Source: Planctomycetota bacterium (GTDB taxonomy: Bacteria > Planctomycetota > UBA1135 > GCA-002748355). Taken from it: a DNA stretch of 64,000 nucleotides. The notes under the pieces are model-generated. The model was not told where the DNA came from, did no database searches, and saw only the letters and a list, made by a program, of their open reading frames with translations. Below are positions 34,271-43,360 of the stretch, one piece after another. Each line of letters opens with the position of its first letter. The stretch's first letter is position 1. The DNA is taken from NCBI GenBank assembly GCA_020638795.1, contig JACKHW010000001.1, forward strand, positions 558,001 to 622,000. Reading direction: 5' to 3'. Position numbers and translations under genes: made by a program.

Positions 34271-35199
34271 TGGCGAAGAAGCGGCGATCCAAGGCACTCG
34301 ATGCCATCGTCTTCGGCGTCGTACGCTCGATCCTGTTCGTGATCGCGACGCTTCCCGAGTTCGTCGTCTATCCCGGCCTCGATCACTTGGGACGGCTCTA
34401 CTTGCGCCTCAGCAAGAAGCGCCGCGCGATCGCGTTGCATAACTTGCGTCTCGCACTCGGCGCGACGCACACCGACGAAGAACTCGCGTCCCTGGCGCGC
34501 CGCGCGTGCGGTGCGAGTTTCATGGTGCTCGGTGACGTCGCGCGTGTGCGTCGGATGCTCGCGAGTGGGAGGCACACGAGTCGCGTCGAAGATGCCGCGA
34601 TGATGCAGCAACTCCAAGCCGGACTGAGCGCTGGTGGTCCGGTTCGGGCGCCGATCTTCTGCACGCCGCACATCGGTTCGTGGGAGATCGCCGCGATGCA
34701 GCTCGGTCTGCATTACGACCACCCGGTCGTCATCGCCCGTCCGCTCGGCAATCCGTACCTCCAATCGTGGCTCGTCCGAAGCCGTTCGCAACTCGGGGTC
34801 GCGATCGTTCCGCGCCGCGGCGGCGTGCGGACACTCGTCTCGGCTCTGCGGCAGAACCGCGCGATCGGCCTGCTGCCGGACCAGAACCAACGTACGCGCG
34901 GGCTCTTCGTCGAGGTCTTTGGAAAGCTCGCCTCGTGCGATCGTAGCCCGGCCCGCCTGGCGCAAATGACCGGTGCGCCGATCGCGACCGTCGCATGCTA
35001 TCGGGTCGGTCGACGCTATCGATTCCGCATGGAGCTCGATTCCGTCTTGCGCATGGACCCCGGTGACGACGATCTCGAAGGAGCCACACGTCGACTACAG
35101 GCATCGATCGAGTCGCTCGTCCTACGTGCGCCCGAACAGTATTTCTGGATCCACGATCGCTATCGAACGCGGCCGACCGGCGCATACACTGGCGCCTGA
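34270..35199 (+). CDS. Lysophospholipid/lipid A acyltransferase (LpxL/HtrB family)
   Basis: 309 residues, ATG overlapping the lpxK stop. An N-terminal membrane segment (VVRSILFVIATLPEFVVYPG) is followed by the acyltransferase signature IFCTPHIGSWEIAA (H-x4-E form of the HX4D/E motif), the RPLGNPYLQSWLVRSR stretch, LLPDQNQ and GKLASCDRSPARLA. The last two correspond to the conserved blocks of HtrB/LpxL proteins. It ends with YFWIHDRYRTRP, the family's usual WxHxRWKxRP-like tail. Expected to add the secondary acyl chain to lipid A. Confidence 0.9.
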   Translation: MAKKRRSKALDAIVFGVVRSILFVIATLPEFVVYPGLDHLGRLYLRLSKKRRAIALHNLRLALGATHTDEELASLARRACGASFMVLGDVARVRRMLASGRHTSRVEDAAMMQQLQAGLSAGGPVRAPIFCTPHIGSWEIAAMQLGLHYDHPVVIARPLGNPYLQSWLVRSRSQLGVAIVPRRGGVRTLVSALRQNRAIGLLPDQNQRTRGLFVEVFGKLASCDRSPARLAQMTGAPIATVACYRVGRRYRFRMELDSVLRMDPGDDDLEGATRRLQASIESLVLRAPEQYFWIHDRYRTRPTGAYTGA

Positions 35200-35239
35200 T
35201 CCTCACGTGCCACCTGGGCGCTTCTCCGTACAGCTCGCG

Positions 35240-36697
35240 ATGCCTTCGCTCTACGAACAGTTCTCCCACACGAAGAATCCACGGGTCCTCGTCTTCGGCG
35301 ACCTGATCCTCGATCGCTACGTCGAGGGTGATGCACGTCGTGTCTCGCCCGAAGCGCCCGTGCTCGTGTTCGAGTCGTCGTTCGCGAGCTATCGGCTCGG
35401 TGGGGCGTGCAACGTCGCGGCCAACGTCGTGAGCGTCGGTGGGAGCGCCGTCTGTCTCGGACTCGTAGGAAGCGACGAAGGCGCCGATCGTCTCGCCAAG
35501 CGGCTGGCGGACGCCGGAATCGGCGGCGAAGGATTGATCCACGATGACACGCGGCTGACGACGGTGAAGACGCGCTACGTCTCTCGGATGCATCAGGTGC
35601 TTCGCGTCGACGAAGAGACGAAACAACGCGCGTCCGAGGAAGCGCGCGCGCGCATCTTCGAATTCCTCGATCGCCGGCTCGAGGAGTTCGACGCGTTGAT
35701 CCTGTCCGACTACGGCAAAGGAGTGCTCGACGACGAGTGCTTGCGGCGAGCGATCGACCGCGGGCGTGCGTGTGGCATCCCTGTTCTCGTCGATCCGAAG
35801 GGCAACGACTACTCGAAGTATCGCGGCGCGACGCTGGTCACTCCGAATCGCCTCGAAGCCGAACTCGCGAGCGGTGTCACGATCGATGGCGACGAAGCGC
35901 TCGAGCGCGTCGCGGCGAGGCTCGCCGAGTCGTGCGGCCTCGATACGGTCGTGATCACGCTCGGCCCCGACGGGATCTACTACCGCACGAAGGAAGGCGA
36001 GACCGCGACGTTCCCGACCGAAGCGCGGGCCGTCTACGACGTGACCGGCGCCGGGGACACGGTCGTCGCGATTCTCGCGTTCGCACTCGCGGCTGGCTTC
36101 GCGCTTCCCGCCGCGATTCGGCTCGCCAACCACGCTGCGGGCATCGTCGTCGGTCGTTTCGGGACCGCCGCAGTCACTCGCGACGAACTCCTGGCGACGC
36201 TCGGTGGCCACGAGCAGGGCAAGGTCCTCGACGAGGCCGACCTCGCCAAGGTGCTGACCGTCCTGCGCAACGACCGGCGTCGTATCGTCTTCACCAACGG
36301 TTGCTTCGACCTGCTGCACCCCGGCCACCTCGACTATCTCGAGAAGGCGCGCGCCTACGGGGACGTGCTGATCGTGGGCGTCAACGACGACGCGTCGATT
36401 CGTCGGCAGGGCAAGGGCGAGGATCGCCCGATCAACCCACTCTCCGATCGGTTGGCGTTGCTCGCCGGTCTCGAGGTCGTCGACTACCTGGTTCCGTTCG
36501 GGTCGGACACTCCCCTCGATCTGATCGAGCGCATCACGCCGGACATCCTCGTGAAGGGCGAGGACTGGCGCGACAAGGGCGTCGTCGGTGCTTCGTGGGT
36601 CGAGCGCCACGGCGGTCAGGTCGTGCTCGTGCCGCTGCTGCAGGGCTACTCGACGACCGCGTTGCTCGAGCGGATTCGCCGCACGCTGCCTGGTTGA
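35240..36697 (+). CDS. hldE: Bifunctional heptose-7-phosphate kinase/heptose-1-phosphate adenylyltransferase
   Basis: 485 residues; ATG 35240. Residues 1-~325 are a ribokinase-fold kinase: RVLVFGDLILDRYVEG, RLGGACNVAANV, LSDYGKGVL and the catalytic DVTGAGDTVVA. Residues ~345-485 are a cytidylyltransferase-fold domain: FTNGCFDLLHPGHLDYLEKA and ILVKGEDWRDKGVVGA. Makes ADP-heptose for LPS inner core. About 40 bases after the acyltransferase gene. The full fused architecture is present and both active sites look intact. Confidence 0.95.
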   Translation: MPSLYEQFSHTKNPRVLVFGDLILDRYVEGDARRVSPEAPVLVFESSFASYRLGGACNVAANVVSVGGSAVCLGLVGSDEGADRLAKRLADAGIGGEGLIHDDTRLTTVKTRYVSRMHQVLRVDEETKQRASEEARARIFEFLDRRLEEFDALILSDYGKGVLDDECLRRAIDRGRACGIPVLVDPKGNDYSKYRGATLVTPNRLEAELASGVTIDGDEALERVAARLAESCGLDTVVITLGPDGIYYRTKEGETATFPTEARAVYDVTGAGDTVVAILAFALAAGFALPAAIRLANHAAGIVVGRFGTAAVTRDELLATLGGHEQGKVLDEADLAKVLTVLRNDRRRIVFTNGCFDLLHPGHLDYLEKARAYGDVLIVGVNDDASIRRQGKGEDRPINPLSDRLALLAGLEVVDYLVPFGSDTPLDLIERITPDILVKGEDWRDKGVVGASWVERHGGQVVLVPLLQGYSTTALLERIRRTLPG

Positions 36698-36815
36698 GCC
36701 GTGCCTGCACACGCCACCACGCGGCGGTGGCATCGAGCTTTCGCTCAAGTCCGACGCACGCTCGTGACGATAGGGCGGATACGACCGTTCGCTCCATATC
36801 GTCCCGAGGTGATCG

Positions 36816-37328
36816 ATGGCTCTGACCGTCTCCCGTAAGAAGGCCAAGGACAAGATCGTCAAGTCACTGCGCAACCTGTCGGCGATCGTCGACGGACTCA
36901 AATCGCAAGGTAAGTCGATCGTCCTGACGACCGGGTGCTTCGATCTCCTGCACGTCGGCCACGTGCGCTTCCTCGAAGATGCCAAGTCGCGCGGCGACTT
37001 CCTCGTCGTCGCGGTGTTCGACGACAAGGCGACGGCAGCACAGAAGGGCAAGGGATATCCCGTCCAGGAAACCCTCGAACGGATGGAGCTGCTCGCCGGT
37101 CTCGAAAGCGTCGACTACGTCTGTGCGCTCGGCGATGACGATGGCACGAAGCTCGTCGAGTCGCTGGTGCCGAGCGTCTATGCCAAAGGGACGAATCACA
37201 ACGAGCGTGGACTCAGCGAGCGCGTGGTCATGAAGGCCAACGGCGTGAAGTTCCTGGCGTGCGGCGACAAGAAGGCGCACTCTGCGTCGAAGATCGTCGC
37301 GAAGATCCGTAAGCGCAAGTTCGACTGA
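36816..37328 (+). CDS. Stand-alone RfaE2-like adenylyltransferase-fold protein
   Basis: 170 residues. The core IVLTTGCFDLLHVGHVRFLE and the late VYAKGTNHNERG match the C-terminal half of HldE (HxGH and the following KGxN motif). A basic N-terminal helix (VSRKKAKDKIVKSLRNL) is unlike it. It lies 118 bases after hldE on the same strand and may be a paralogue of its second domain with another sugar-phosphate or glycerol-phosphate substrate. ATG at 36816. Confidence 0.82.
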   Translation: MALTVSRKKAKDKIVKSLRNLSAIVDGLKSQGKSIVLTTGCFDLLHVGHVRFLEDAKSRGDFLVVAVFDDKATAAQKGKGYPVQETLERMELLAGLESVDYVCALGDDDGTKLVESLVPSVYAKGTNHNERGLSERVVMKANGVKFLACGDKKAHSASKIVAKIRKRKFD

Positions 37329-37402
37329 GTCGAGCCGCGCGTGGCTCGTTTCGGGCTATGCGCATGATTGACGTTGGTTGCCGGTGGCGCCATCGTCGAG
37401 GC

Positions 37403-38269
37403 ATGACGGACGATACGCCGAGCGCACCGAGACTTCCGAAGAAGTCGACGATCGCCGTGCTCGGAATCGCGATCGGCTTACTCTCCGCGTTTCTCGGAAT
37501 CGGCGGCGGCGTGTTGGTCGTGCCGCTGCTCATCGTCGGCTTTCGTGTCGATCCGCGAGTCGCGACGGGAACGAGCCTCGGCGTCGTGGCATTCGTCGTC
37601 GGCACGAGCGTGGTCGTCGAGCTGCTCAACGTCTTCTTCGGTGCGCGTCCGGTTCAGCCCGCATGGCTGGCAGCCATGCTCATCGCGCCGACGTCGATGT
37701 TCGCCGCGTCGTTCGCAGCGCCACTCGTTCGGAAGATTCCGCAGGTCTACCTGCGTGCGGGCTTCGCCGTCGTGTTGTGGATCGCTGCTTACAAGCTGTC
37801 CGGCATCGGATCATCCGCAGGCGGTGGCGAGGGTTGGTTCGAGTACGCGACGCTCTCCGGTGCCGCACTGCTACTGCTACTGTTGCTCGGCCTCATCGTC
37901 GGCACGATTTCGGCGCTCATCGGTATCGGCGGGGGCATGGTGCTGATCCCGGCGCTAGCGCTCCTCTTCAGTGACATGAACGCGCTCGCTTCGAGGTCGA
38001 CTTCGCTGCTCGTGGTGCTTCCGACGGCGATCATCGGCTACCTACGACATCGAGGCCAAGGCACGGCGGTGCAATCGATCGTGCGCACCCTCGCCCCGAC
38101 GTGCGCCGCCGGAGCCGTTCTTGGATCGCTGCTCGTGCACTACGTCGCGGCGGACTGGTTCCCGAAGGCGTTCGCCGTCTTCATGTTCCTGGCTGGCCTG
38201 TGGCTGATCATGCAGCGGAAAGCGCGCGCGAGCGCAGCCGTGCCGCGGGACTCGGATTCGCAGGCGTGA
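37403..38269 (+). CDS. TauE/SafE-family membrane permease
   Basis: 288 residues from ATG 37403 (MTDDTPSAP), preferred over the upstream ATG at 37358. Eight or so hydrophobic segments, with the typical repeats GIAIGLLSAFLGIGGGVLVV and LIVGTISALIGIGGGMVLIP (the duplicated FLGIGGG motif). Family knowledge: exporters/importers of sulfite, sulfonates or other small anions; the substrate here is unknown. Last gene of this run; followed by a 613-base gap. Confidence 0.88.
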   Translation: MTDDTPSAPRLPKKSTIAVLGIAIGLLSAFLGIGGGVLVVPLLIVGFRVDPRVATGTSLGVVAFVVGTSVVVELLNVFFGARPVQPAWLAAMLIAPTSMFAASFAAPLVRKIPQVYLRAGFAVVLWIAAYKLSGIGSSAGGGEGWFEYATLSGAALLLLLLLGLIVGTISALIGIGGGMVLIPALALLFSDMNALASRSTSLLVVLPTAIIGYLRHRGQGTAVQSIVRTLAPTCAAGAVLGSLLVHYVAADWFPKAFAVFMFLAGLWLIMQRKARASAAVPRDSDSQA

Positions 38270-38882
38270 GACGTGGGACGCTCGAGTGGGCGGGACGCTC
38301 GAGTGGTCGGGCCGCTCGAGTGCTCTCGAGCGGTGGATGCGCGTTCTCGATGCCGCGTTGTCAGCTTGCCGCGTGTGGTCGCTGGTCAAAGCATCGTCGT
38401 GGACGCACTTCTCCGTGCGTTGGCCCTTCCCTCGGCTCGAGCTCCGAGAGGCGCGGGGCAGGCGGGAGGGGCCGTCCAAAGTGATCGAGCGCGGCTGGGG
38501 ACCATGCTGCGTACGGCGCGACGGCCTGCGCAGCGAAACTGACGCAGGGTTGCCGCCCTCGTTCGACTGAATCCGCGTGCGTGGAATGATGGCCATGCCA
38601 TCAAGGTCCTGCGGTGCTGCGCCTGCTCGAGTTCTGATTCGGCATATGTTCTCTGGCCGCGCAGGCAGACGATGTGGGCGTGCGAACCGGTGACACTTTG
38701 AGCCCGCAACTTTGCATCGAGTCGTCGGGTAGACCGGGGATCTTCGGAACACGCGATTGAGCGCCTGCGCCGTACGGATCGCGAGCGATTGCTCCTTGCC
38801 AAAGCACTTGGTCGCATCGTTCTGCCCTGAATCGTCCGAGCCAACATCGCTGGCGGCGTTCCGTGCGCGATATGGTAGCGCG
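38270..38882 (+). other. Intergenic region, 17-bp tandem repeats and hairpin
   Basis: 613 bases without a gene. Near its start are three units of 17 bases (38275-38291, 38292-38308, 38309-38325), each carrying GCTCGAGTG. The third forms part of a perfect 9-bp stem, CCGCTCGAG / CTCGAGCGG, with a TGCT loop (38312-38333). No T-run follows, so it is not a classical terminator, but it may protect or end the upstream message. The remaining ~540 bases show no coding pattern, tRNA or clear promoter; they precede the exonuclease-family gene. Confidence 0.5.
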
Positions 38883-40091
38883 ATGCGCTTCACGCCTCTG
38901 TTCGGTCTCCTTGCCGTTTCGTTCTGCCTCGCCGGCTCGCCGAGGGCGCAATCGCTGCGCGTCGCTTGCTACAACGTCGAGAATCTCTTCGACAACTACG
39001 ACGACCCGTATCGCCCGGACGAGGAGACTTCGCCGAAGAGCATGGCCGAGAAGCGCATCCTCGCGAAGACGATCGATGCGCTCGACGCGGATGTCCTCGC
39101 GCTCTGTGAAGTCGAGAATCGCGACATCGCGATGGAACTCAATCGGATGCTCGCGAAGCCGTACGCGATCGTCGAAGTCTTCGCGAGCAACGACATGCGG
39201 GGGATCGATTGCGCGCTCTTCTCGCGCCTGCAGATTCGTCGCTCGATGAGTCACCGACACTGGCACCTCGAAGGTGGGCGTGAGTTCGCCCGTGACCTCG
39301 TCGTTCACGAGATCGCGCCGACTCCGGGCACGAAGTTGCTCGTGGCGCCAATGCACCTCAAGTCCAAGCGCACGGTCGGGGACGACGTCCAGGGGCAAGC
39401 GTGGCGGAGCGCGGAAGCTCGCGGCGTTCTCGAAGTCCTTGCCGATTTGCGTGCGCTCGGCGAGAAGAGCCCGTTCGTCTTGCTCGGCGATCTCAACGAC
39501 ACGCCGGATTCGACGTCGCTCGCGCCCCTGTTCGCGAAGATGAAAGACGTGACTTCGAGCATTGCAGCCGAGGATCGGTGGACGTTCGAGTATTCGGGGC
39601 AGAAGCAGCAGATCGACTACGTGTTGGTCGAAGGGCATGTCGACGTCCGCGCTGCTCGCATCGTCCACGAACCTGACTCCGCTTCGGATCACGCGCCGGT
39701 CGTGGTCGAGTTCACATGGCCGGTCGAGCCCGTGCGGATCGCACCGACGGCGGAGATCGAAGCCGTCGAGTCGACCTCGAAGCCGAGCGCTCGCCCCCGT
39801 ATCGATGCCGACGACGGCACGGCTCTGTCCCGAAATCTGCTCGCGGAGGTGGAGGTCGTGGGCACCGTGCGTAGCGTCGAGCCGACGCGCAGTGGAGGTC
39901 ACTTCAACCTCGCGCTCGGCGACAAGCCGCGCAGTTCGCTCACTTTGTTCGTGCCGCGACACGCGGTGGCGCGCTTCGGGGACCTCGCCGCGTGGAAGGG
40001 ACGAAAGCTGACGGTGACGGGGCCGATCTTCCGCTACCGAGGTCGACTCGAGATGCAGCTCACTCGGAAAGAGCAGGTCGCATTCCAGTGA
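38883..40091 (+). CDS. Secreted endonuclease/exonuclease/phosphatase family protein
   Basis: 402 residues; ATG 38883 begins a signal peptide (MRFTPLFGLLAVSFCLAGSP, then RAQS). Metal-dependent EEP fold: VACYNVENLFDNYDD, ALCEVENRD (Glu), APMHLKSKR (His), LLGDLNDTPDS (Asp/Asn) and SDHAPV at the end of the catalytic domain (~residue 280). The final ~100 residues (VVGTVRSVEPTRSGGHFNLA and KLTVTGPIFRYRGRLEMQL) resemble an OB-fold add-on. Likely an extracellular nuclease or phosphatase. Its end overlaps the convergent nitrilase gene by 32 bases. Confidence 0.85.
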   Translation: MRFTPLFGLLAVSFCLAGSPRAQSLRVACYNVENLFDNYDDPYRPDEETSPKSMAEKRILAKTIDALDADVLALCEVENRDIAMELNRMLAKPYAIVEVFASNDMRGIDCALFSRLQIRRSMSHRHWHLEGGREFARDLVVHEIAPTPGTKLLVAPMHLKSKRTVGDDVQGQAWRSAEARGVLEVLADLRALGEKSPFVLLGDLNDTPDSTSLAPLFAKMKDVTSSIAAEDRWTFEYSGQKQQIDYVLVEGHVDVRAARIVHEPDSASDHAPVVVEFTWPVEPVRIAPTAEIEAVESTSKPSARPRIDADDGTALSRNLLAEVEVVGTVRSVEPTRSGGHFNLALGDKPRSSLTLFVPRHAVARFGDLAAWKGRKLTVTGPIFRYRGRLEMQLTRKEQVAFQ

Positions 40092-40914
40092 GCTCTTCGT
40101 GCACCCGAGCGTAGAAGTCGGGTCGACGGTCGCGGTAGACCGGTATCGCGCGCCGGATGATCGAGCATTCTTTGAGGCGTAGGTCCGCCGCAACGACTCT
40201 GGGTTCCCCGTCGCCTTCGGCGAGCACTTCGCCGGTCGGGCTGACGATCAGCGAGTTGCCCGGATACGTGATGTCCTGGTCGGACATCAGGCTCGGCTCG
40301 ACGCCACAACGGTTGGTTCCGACGACGAACCACTGCTCTTCGATTGCGCGTGCACGGCTGAGCACGTTCCAGTGACGTTCGCGTGGCTCTGGCCATTGAG
40401 CCGGAACGAGGAGCATCAGCGCCTCGGTCAGCGCGAGTTCCCGAATGAGTTCTGGAAACCGTAGGTCGTAGCAGATCGCGATTGCAGCACGACCGAACTT
40501 GGTGTCGACGACCAACGGGCTTTCGCCCGGCGAGAACATGCGGTCCTCGCCGTGCGGGCTGAACAGATGCGCCTTGCGATAGCGTCCGAGGACCTTGCCG
40601 TCCTCCCAAACCGTCGCGGTGTTGTAGACGCGACCGTCATCGTCGATTTCGTAGGACGACCCCGTCGCGACGAGGTCGAGGTCGCCCGACATTTGCGCGA
40701 GCTTTCGCTCTGCATCGTCGATCGCACCTCGATGGGCCGCGACGTCGTCTCCGACGAACGAGGTCGTCCAGAGCTCGGGAAGCACGACGATCCTCGCATC
40801 GTCCTCGTGGGCTTCGAGGATCAGTCGCTCTGCTTCCGCCAGATTCGCGCCGGTGTCGCCCCGCTGCACGTCCCATTGAATGGCGGCAGCACGGACTTCC
40901 TTCGTCTTGCTCAT
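40060..40914 (-). CDS. Nitrilase-superfamily amidase
   Basis: 284 residues from ATG 40914 (MSKTKEVRAAAIQWD). The Glu-Lys-Cys triad is visible: VVLPELW, RYRKAHLFS and CYDLRFPE. The overall pattern (QWDVQRGDTGANLAEAERLI, and a late NSLIVSPTGEVLAEGDGE) is like omega-amidase/YafV-type carbon-nitrogen hydrolases. Expected to hydrolyse a small amide such as alpha-keto-glutaramate or succinamate; the substrate is not proven. Converges with the EEP gene, overlapping by 32 bases. Confidence 0.88.
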   Translation of the reverse strand: MSKTKEVRAAAIQWDVQRGDTGANLAEAERLILEAHEDDARIVVLPELWTTSFVGDDVAAHRGAIDDAERKLAQMSGDLDLVATGSSYEIDDDGRVYNTATVWEDGKVLGRYRKAHLFSPHGEDRMFSPGESPLVVDTKFGRAAIAICYDLRFPELIRELALTEALMLLVPAQWPEPRERHWNVLSRARAIEEQWFVVGTNRCGVEPSLMSDQDITYPGNSLIVSPTGEVLAEGDGEPRVVAADLRLKECSIIRRAIPVYRDRRPDFYARVHEELTGMRPALSE

Positions 40915-41005
40915 CGAATCGAACCCTCGCACCGAGTGCGTTTCAGCATAACGCGCTGTTTGCTTGCGTCGCGAGGCAGCCGATCATTCGCGAGAGTCGT
41001 CGAGA

Positions 41006-41464
41006 TCAGGCTCGAAAGAGCGCGGCAGGCTCGTCACTCGAGTCCTTTCCACCACTCGAATCGTCCGATCCGTTCGTCGTCGCGTCGATGAGGTTCTTCG
41101 ACGGCTTGAAGAGGATCGTGAGCTTGTCCGCGACTTCGATGCTCTTTCCGGTTACCGGGTGCTTGTATGCACGACCCTTGCGGATCTTGCGTTCGAACGT
41201 CCCAAAACCCTTGACCGCGACGCGGCCCTTGTGGTTGAGGAGATCGGTGATGCTGTCGAGGACCGCATCGAGGATGCGTGCTGCCTGGCGACGCGATCCA
41301 CCGAGTTTGTCGGCGACGGCGTCCGTCAGCATGCCCTTGTTGGCCTGATTCCCGGCGAGGCCGGTGCTGTCATCATCATCGAGGTCGCCAAAGCGGACCG
41401 AGTCGGCGCGGCGATCGCGTGCGTCATCCATGTTGTCACTCTTGTTGTCGTTCGCACGGTTCAT
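41006..41464 (-). CDS. HU-family DNA-binding protein with N-terminal extension
   Basis: 152 residues from ATG 41464, preferred because GGAG lies 6 bases before it (ATG 41476 is also in frame). The HU core (~residues 44-135) has KGMLTDAVADKLGG and the signature GFGTFERKIRKGRAYKHPV, then TGKSI. An acidic, unstructured N-terminal extension of ~43 residues and a low-complexity C-terminal tail flank the core. Family knowledge: bends and compacts DNA. The extension is unusual and may modulate DNA or protein contacts. Confidence 0.92.
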   Translation of the reverse strand: MNRANDNKSDNMDDARDRRADSVRFGDLDDDDSTGLAGNQANKGMLTDAVADKLGGSRRQAARILDAVLDSITDLLNHKGRVAVKGFGTFERKIRKGRAYKHPVTGKSIEVADKLTILFKPSKNLIDATTNGSDDSSGGKDSSDEPAALFRA

Positions 41465-42267
41465 GGGGTTCTCCATTCGTCAGGGTTTTGATCACGCTCT
41501 CGGACGGCCGGCCCCTCGAAGTGGGCGTCGAAGTCCGGTTGGTGGGCACTGCGCTCGGCTGAGGCACTGCGTGTTCGTCCCTGCACTGCTGCTCCGCACG
41601 ACGGCTGACGCTTCGAACGACAACGTCACGGCGAAGATCCCTCGGAACGGCGAGGAGCACGACCAACGGTCATGTCCTCTCGCCGCCTTCTCGGCGACTT
41701 GTCGGTGTCGACTGAAGTGCTGGCAGGACGAAAAGTCGAAAGTCGTCTCGACTCGCGATGTCCATGGTAATGGTGCGCGAAACATCGATGACGACCGGGC
41801 TTCGACGCAACGTCGTTGCTCTCGTGCAACGGCTGTCGAGCTTTGCTGCGAAGCCTCGAATGCAGGGTTGGCTCCACTGCCGAATAACACACCGAATCGT
41901 GACACTGCACGCATGTTCGCGTGACGACCTCGTGGCGAAACGCGGCAACTGTGTCGATCGGTCATGGGCATTTTGAGTAGGAACCATTCGTGACGCTGCT
42001 CACGCCACGACGCCATGGTCGGCATGCATCGATCGCACTTTCGTGGTTTTTCCAACCTGCCGGAAAACGCGTCGCGAGTTCGGACTTTGCAACGCACTCG
42101 TCCATCTGACGCAACACACGCATGGTTCAACACGGTGCAGTGCAATGGGGTCTCGGGTGCGACGACAACGGTCGTGTGGCGCAAGCTCAAGCTCGCGATC
42201 ATTCGATTCCGATCGACCACGGACGCGCCGAATCAGCAGCGTTCATCCACGCGGAGGTCATCAGTCC
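41465..42267. other. Intergenic region, 803 bases
   Basis: Between the HU gene (minus) and the HAMP gene (plus). Open frames here, up to 242 residues, have no recognisable domain or start signal and are probably chance frames in GC-rich sequence. The divergent promoters for both genes should lie here. A GGAGG at 42253-42257, 10 bases before ATG 42268, is the likely ribosome-binding site of the HAMP gene. Confidence 0.5.
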
Positions 42268-42831
42268 ATGTCGCAGTCTCTTCCGAACCGTCGTAAGCGA
42301 CTCGTCGTCAACAAGCCGGTACAGCGCCGCATCATCGTCGGGGTGACGATCATCCCCATGGTGGCGTTGGTGGGTGCGACGATCTCGGTCGCCGTGCTGA
42401 CGGGGCGTGTGCTCGACGAAGCGCGAACGGCAGAGCAGTCGCTTCCGACGCTCGGCCCGCTGTTCGTGTCGCTGTTCTTGTTCATCGTTGCAGCAGGCGC
42501 GACTGTCGTGATCTCCGCGCTTCGGTACAGCAACCGTATCGCCGGGCCGATGTATCGACTCTGCAAGTCGATGCGTGAGATTCGCGATGGTGACGTGAGC
42601 TTCACGGTCAAGCTCCGCAAGGGCGACGAACTGACGGAGATCGCCGACGAACTCAACGCCATGATTGCGTGGATTCGCGAACACCCGCCGGAAGGCGTCG
42701 AGCTCAAACTCGTGCCGGATCCGATCGCGAACGAAGTCGTGTCGGAGGAGGGCGAAGTGGCGCCGAGCGTGGACGATGTGCCGAGTGCAATCACCACCCC
42801 GGGGCGCGAAGGAAGGCCGACGAAGCGCTGA
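42268..42831 (+). CDS. HAMP-domain membrane protein
   Basis: 187 residues. Two membrane helices (RRIIVGVTIIPMVALVGATI, and then PLFVSLFLFIVAAGATVVIS) bracket a short loop. A HAMP domain follows: RYSNRIAGPMYRLCKSMREI, then RDGDVSFTVKLRKGDELTEI and ADELNAMI. No output domain follows; only an acidic tail. Small HAMP proteins of this layout may act as signal relays for a separate partner. First of three genes read toward the pel locus. Confidence 0.82.
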   Translation: MSQSLPNRRKRLVVNKPVQRRIIVGVTIIPMVALVGATISVAVLTGRVLDEARTAEQSLPTLGPLFVSLFLFIVAAGATVVISALRYSNRIAGPMYRLCKSMREIRDGDVSFTVKLRKGDELTEIADELNAMIAWIREHPPEGVELKLVPDPIANEVVSEEGEVAPSVDDVPSAITTPGREGRPTKR

Positions 42832-42844
42832 CGAGCCGTCATCG

Positions 42845-43360
42845 ATGCGATGCATGCGATCGATTCCGCACAAGGGCGCCCGCGCGATCGCCGGAGCGTG
42901 CGCATGCATCGCGGTGTTCGCTGCCGGATATCACGTCTACGACCAACAGACCGACATCGAGAGCGAGCTGCGCGAAGGATCCCGTCTGATTGCGTGTCTC
43001 GAGTCGGGTATCGAGATTCTGCGGGACGCGGCACGATGCGGCCGCATCCGGGGGGAGCGGTTCACGAGTTCGGAAGCGGATCGGCAAGCGATACGCGAGA
43101 GCTTCGTCCAGCGTGGGCTCGCCGTCGACGAGGACCTCATGATCGGTGATCGGCGTCGGATCCGGGTCGCGATCCCCGACGCGAAGTCGGTGGCGTTCCT
43201 CTTGCGCGGCGGTGAGGGTGGTTCGCGAATCATCGACGCTCGATGCAACTATGCTGGCCGCGACATCGAGATCGCGGCTCGCCTCGACGGTGCCGGACTC
43301 GCGTTCGACCGTGCGCAGACGTCGGGGTCCTCCGACGGAGTGACGCATGAAGACCGTTGA
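42845..43360 (+). CDS. Small membrane-anchored protein
   Basis: 171 residues from ATG 42845, 13 bases after the HAMP gene. N-terminal anchor (AIAGACACIAVFAAGYHVYD) followed by a soluble domain with a few cysteines (LIACLESGIEILRDAARCGR) and no recognised family. Overlaps the next start by 14 bases. Possibly a pilin-like or envelope accessory protein; this is a guess from layout. Confidence 0.6.
   Translation: MRCMRSIPHKGARAIAGACACIAVFAAGYHVYDQQTDIESELREGSRLIACLESGIEILRDAARCGRIRGERFTSSEADRQAIRESFVQRGLAVDEDLMIGDRRRIRVAIPDAKSVAFLLRGGEGGSRIIDARCNYAGRDIEIAARLDGAGLAFDRAQTSGSSDGVTHEDR

Noticed and set aside
34730..37051. A 773-residue minus-strand frame over hldE
   Set aside because: Antisense shadow of hldE and its neighbours in GC-rich sequence; it lacks domains and the sense genes are unmistakable.
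38312..38333. Classical rho-independent terminator after the TauE gene
   Set aside because: The hairpin is good but no T-run follows, so it is reported only as a hairpin.
41492..42220. A 242-residue minus-strand frame in the HU/HAMP gap
   Set aside because: No domain, composition typical of a chance frame, and no start signal; treated as intergenic.
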